Part shown: positions 61,377 to 64,000 of the stretch, piece by piece
How the letters are laid out: each line of letters starts with the position of its first letter
Position numbering within the stretch: the first letter of the stretch is position 1
Assembly (NCBI GenBank): GCA_028023455.1
Contig: JAQFVV010006472.1
Coordinates: 136,001 to 200,000 of the forward strand
Length of the DNA stretch: 64,000 nt
Source of the DNA: Epiperipatus broadwayi
Taxonomy: Eukaryota > Onychophora > Udeonychophora > Euonychophora > Peripatidae
Direction: 5' to 3'
Notes under the pieces: model-generated
The model's input: only the letters and a program-made list of their open reading frames with translations
Told to the model about the DNA's origin: nothing
Database searches by the model: none
Position numbers and translations under genes: made by a program

Positions 61377-61981
61377 ATGCATGATCTCTTATTAATGACC
61401 AGTTACAATTTCATTATTATAAATAAGGCAATGAGCAACTCAAAAGTCTGCCAAAAGAAAAAAGAAGTAAATGCTTCCACTAAAGTTTGCATTTCTTATA
61501 CAAAAGGAACCAAGAACAAGATTGAAAGGGTACTAAAATACTATGACATAAAACTACTGAACAATAGCATTCTGGTCAAATCTAAAAGTAGAATTCCACT
61601 GGAAACTCAAGGAATTTTTCAGATACCAGATGTCATCTTCTCAACCATGTATAAAAGAAGTAACAATCAATGTATAAATGACCAACCACTTATAAAGGAC
61701 AGAACAATCAATATGTAAATGCTAGAAGAGTTGAGCACATTAATGAAGTAAATAAACTTCTTACATTAATGCAGTAAATAAACTTCTTATCACCTTCAGC
61801 ATTTACTGTTCTTTGGTCAGTGACCATCACATAGTTTCACAAACATTAAAATCATATCCACTTACAACAATCATTATCAGAAAAAAATTAGGAAGACAAT
61901 AGAAATATTTTTAAAATATTACATTAACAAACATGATATAACAATAAAATTATCAACTGCATGGAAGAGTTTCTTCATGTA
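61377..61981 (+). pseudogene. PLE remnant with internal deletion
   Basis: The frame 61377-61718 contains ISYTKGTKNKIERVLKYYDI and RIPLETQGIFQIPD, matching the PLE segment between reverse transcriptase and endonuclease ('pYikG.s..I.rvLr...i' and 'plE..GvvYqIPC'). The GIY-YIG core that should follow the 'IP' motif is lost. About 200 bp on, another frame (to stop at 61979-61981) gives RKTIEIFLKYYINKHDITIK, the C-terminal end also seen at 59440. The copy is dead. It lies directly downstream of the ribozyme array, in the arrangement pseudo-LTR then ORF. Confidence 0.65.
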
Positions 61982-62116
61982 AAAGAATAAAAATTTTAAA
62001 AATCCTATCAATTTTAAGTTAATGTACGTGATATAATTATCTCTGCTGCAACCTGCTATCTTTCGAAATGTTGGTGTTTTATTAAGCCTGTGAAAACCTC
62101 CATTTTAATATATATA
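61982..62116. other. Short AT-rich spacer
   Basis: Nothing recognised; it ends in (TA)n. Confidence 0.4.
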
Positions 62117-63844
62117 TTGTACCTATATTGATATAGGCACATATAATTTTATCTAAAATTATATTATTAAAATAATCGTTCATAAAAGAAAACATAAAAT
62201 TAAACGTTGAAGAGTTTATTGCAGTTTGTTTTAGAAAAAAGATAAGAATTAAATAGTTTTCTAGCGTTAGTTTTTGAAATAAAAAAAGCTACAATTAATT
62301 AATCAAAAGGGGGGAGGGGGAGTCTTGGTTTGAGAAATGAAACTAAGGGTTATAAAAAGAAGTAAAGAGTTTTTATTAGTATTCGTAAAAATATAATTTA
62401 AAAAGTTAAAACGTACAAATCTCTTTTCATTCAAGTTTAATTAAAGAAAAAAATAATGTTAAAACTAAATAGTAAATTGTATTAAAAATATATGTGCGTA
62501 TATATGTGCGATTTGTAAATAAATAAAAATGTATGCGAAATAAAAGAAGATTATCATTAAAAACACGGCAATGGTTATTAATAAAATAAAACAACACGTT
62601 TATCAAATGATTATCACTGGAATTCGACAACAGATCTTTGCCGGAAATATTTTGACAACACGTTGCAGATATAAATAGACTTTTTTATCGGACAGTGATC
62701 AGTTCACAAATTAGTTGAGTGAGTGCAGTTCACAAAGTAATTGAGTAGTGCTGTTCAGAAATTAATTGAGTCAGTTAAGAAACAAAATGCAGTGTTGAGA
62801 AGATTTTGGGAATTCACGCCTCTCCACAGCCTAAAAAGTCCGATGAAAACAGCAAGATCTGCCCGTGAAATAATGTCAACGTAACAACTTAGAAAATCTC
62901 TGTCAGTATTTAATTGTCTCCAATAGTAATAATCGTGAAAATCAGGAAACTCATCAAGGAAAAGTCCCAGCTGGCTGGTAAGCATTCATAATGGAAATAT
63001 CCTCACCGAAAGCAGCCACCAAAGAGAACAAAATTCTACATCTACATTCAAAAGCCTAGGTAAAAACATTTGCTTATTTTGTTTATACTGTAATAGCCAT
63101 TGCATTGCATTAATTCGTACGAATCTTTCAAGAGTCTAATTATATGAACTTTATATCATACATAAATGAACTATTGATATGTGTGATTAAATTTCAAATG
63201 CTATGTAATATTATTATTATTATTATTATGTGTGTACGTGAGTTAATATGTGCATGATCATTATATCAATATTTATTAGTTAAATTAGACTGTTCTGTTA
63301 TTAAATCTATAGGAATATTTAAACTATTTAGAATAGTTAATTTAAAATATGCGTGTGTTTTATTAGAATTATAAAATGTTTAAATTTAGTAAATAAATGT
63401 TAGTTAATAAATTATTTTAAAATTAAACTTTATTTGTCGGTCAATTCTTTTTATCAATTCTTTTATCAGTCTCCTTTTATAAATTCTTTTTACAATTCTT
63501 TTATCAAGTCTTTTAACCACTAATTAAGTATAATCTATTAGTGATTACAAACAATTGAGCTAGTCGTGGATTTAGGCGTTGAGTTAGTGGCCACTGTTCA
63601 AAGTGTGTTGTCTATTCTTTTAGTATTCTTTTAGAATAAGCAGCTGGCGCCCGTGGTTATACACAAACAAAAAAGTGCTTTGGATGTGGTGTTCAACTCA
63701 ACAGCCGAGAAGAAGCTATGTCCTGGAAATGTAACGTTAGTTATATACTTTATAGCTATCGTTTGGGCATACATACTCTCCGAGTATGTTCTTCTCTGCC
63801 TAAGAGACCGGTGTTTCGAATGCACATATTCGAATTCGGTTCAA
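62117..63844 (+). mobile_element. LTR-like element E1, copy B
   Basis: Partner of 15505-17134, starting TTGTACC and ending CGGTTCAA with (TA)n at both sides. It has a TATA box TATAAATAG at 62670-62678 and a primer-binding-site-like TGGCGCCCGTGG at 63645-63656. Compared with copy A it is about 100 bp longer, with a small (ATT)n tract near 63211-63229. The frame 63653-63868 parallels 16942-17292 but the differences are mostly amino-acid changing. Whether the unit is a solo LTR with leader or a short-TIR element is not settled. Confidence 0.65.
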
Positions 63845-64000
63845 TATATATATATATGTGTACATTAAAAATCTTGGTATTGTTTAGTTTTGTTTAGCTG
63901 TGGATTGCTTTCGTGTATTTACATTTATAAACCAATTTAGCTTGGAGAATTATTAGCTCTATTATTTAAGTAATATATAGTTTGGGTGCTGTTTGAAAAT
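63845..64000. other. Unannotated right edge
   Basis: Begins with (TA)n, then AT-rich sequence without recognisable features. Confidence 0.4.

Overview
This is a very AT-rich (by eye about three-quarters A+T) metazoan-type nuclear window with no recognisable host gene. The largest open frames are retroelement fragments. The rest is interspersed repeats, (TA)n tracts and low-complexity DNA. Penelope-like element (PLE) remnants with a GIY-YIG-type endonuclease, L1-type LINE tails, a Ty3/gypsy-type LTR element, piggyBac and TA-target MITEs, tRNA-like SINEs and poly(A)-tailed retroposons point to an invertebrate animal. I cannot name the taxon from sequence alone.

Layout. 1-1679 is one copy of a ~1.7 kb repeat whose inverted partner lies at 22121-24269. 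1714-2555 and 41379-43122 are two copies of a large palindromic (foldback) element, and the second is split by an 848 bp piggyBac-like MITE with TTAA target duplications. 7872-8344 and 11853-12360 are broken coding remnants of unknown type. 12451-12899 and 34464-34931 are two copies of a poly(A)-ended retroposon. 14030-14970 and 38602-39640 hold LINE 3' ends. 15505-17134 and 62117-63844 are two copies of an LTR-like, (TA)-flanked element, and 29442-31635 is a third element with similar ends. 26009-26887 is the best PLE fragment; others lie at 59440-59703 (minus) and 61377-61981 (plus). 44458-54274 is a young LTR retrotransposon with very long (~3.2-3.3 kb), nearly identical LTRs around a short internal region (gag-like ORF plus an integrase tail). 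58022-59224 is a TA-target DNA-transposon MITE.

The most interesting signal is hammerhead self-cleaving ribozyme (HHR) architecture in several unrelated repeats. (1) 23030-23483 is a 454 bp insertion with an exact 11 bp target duplication, 86 bp terminal direct repeats (368 bp monomer) and a complete HHR on the minus strand, which is the organisation of a retrozyme; the inverted partner repeat supplies the empty site. (2) 60247-61240 is a 399 bp tandem array, 2.5 units, with an HHR in every unit, next to PLE remnants. (3) The foldback elements at 36665-36893 and 56625-56905 hold intact-looking and decayed HHR-like cores. Three families have a self-complementary stem III strand, as expected for ribozymes that work as double hammerheads in multimeric RNA.

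A second theme is local inverted or direct duplication of the sequence next to (TA)n tracts. The two LTRs of the 44-54 kb element differ by just such an event, so it happened after insertion. All function statements are by pattern recognition; no alignment, folding or database search was run.
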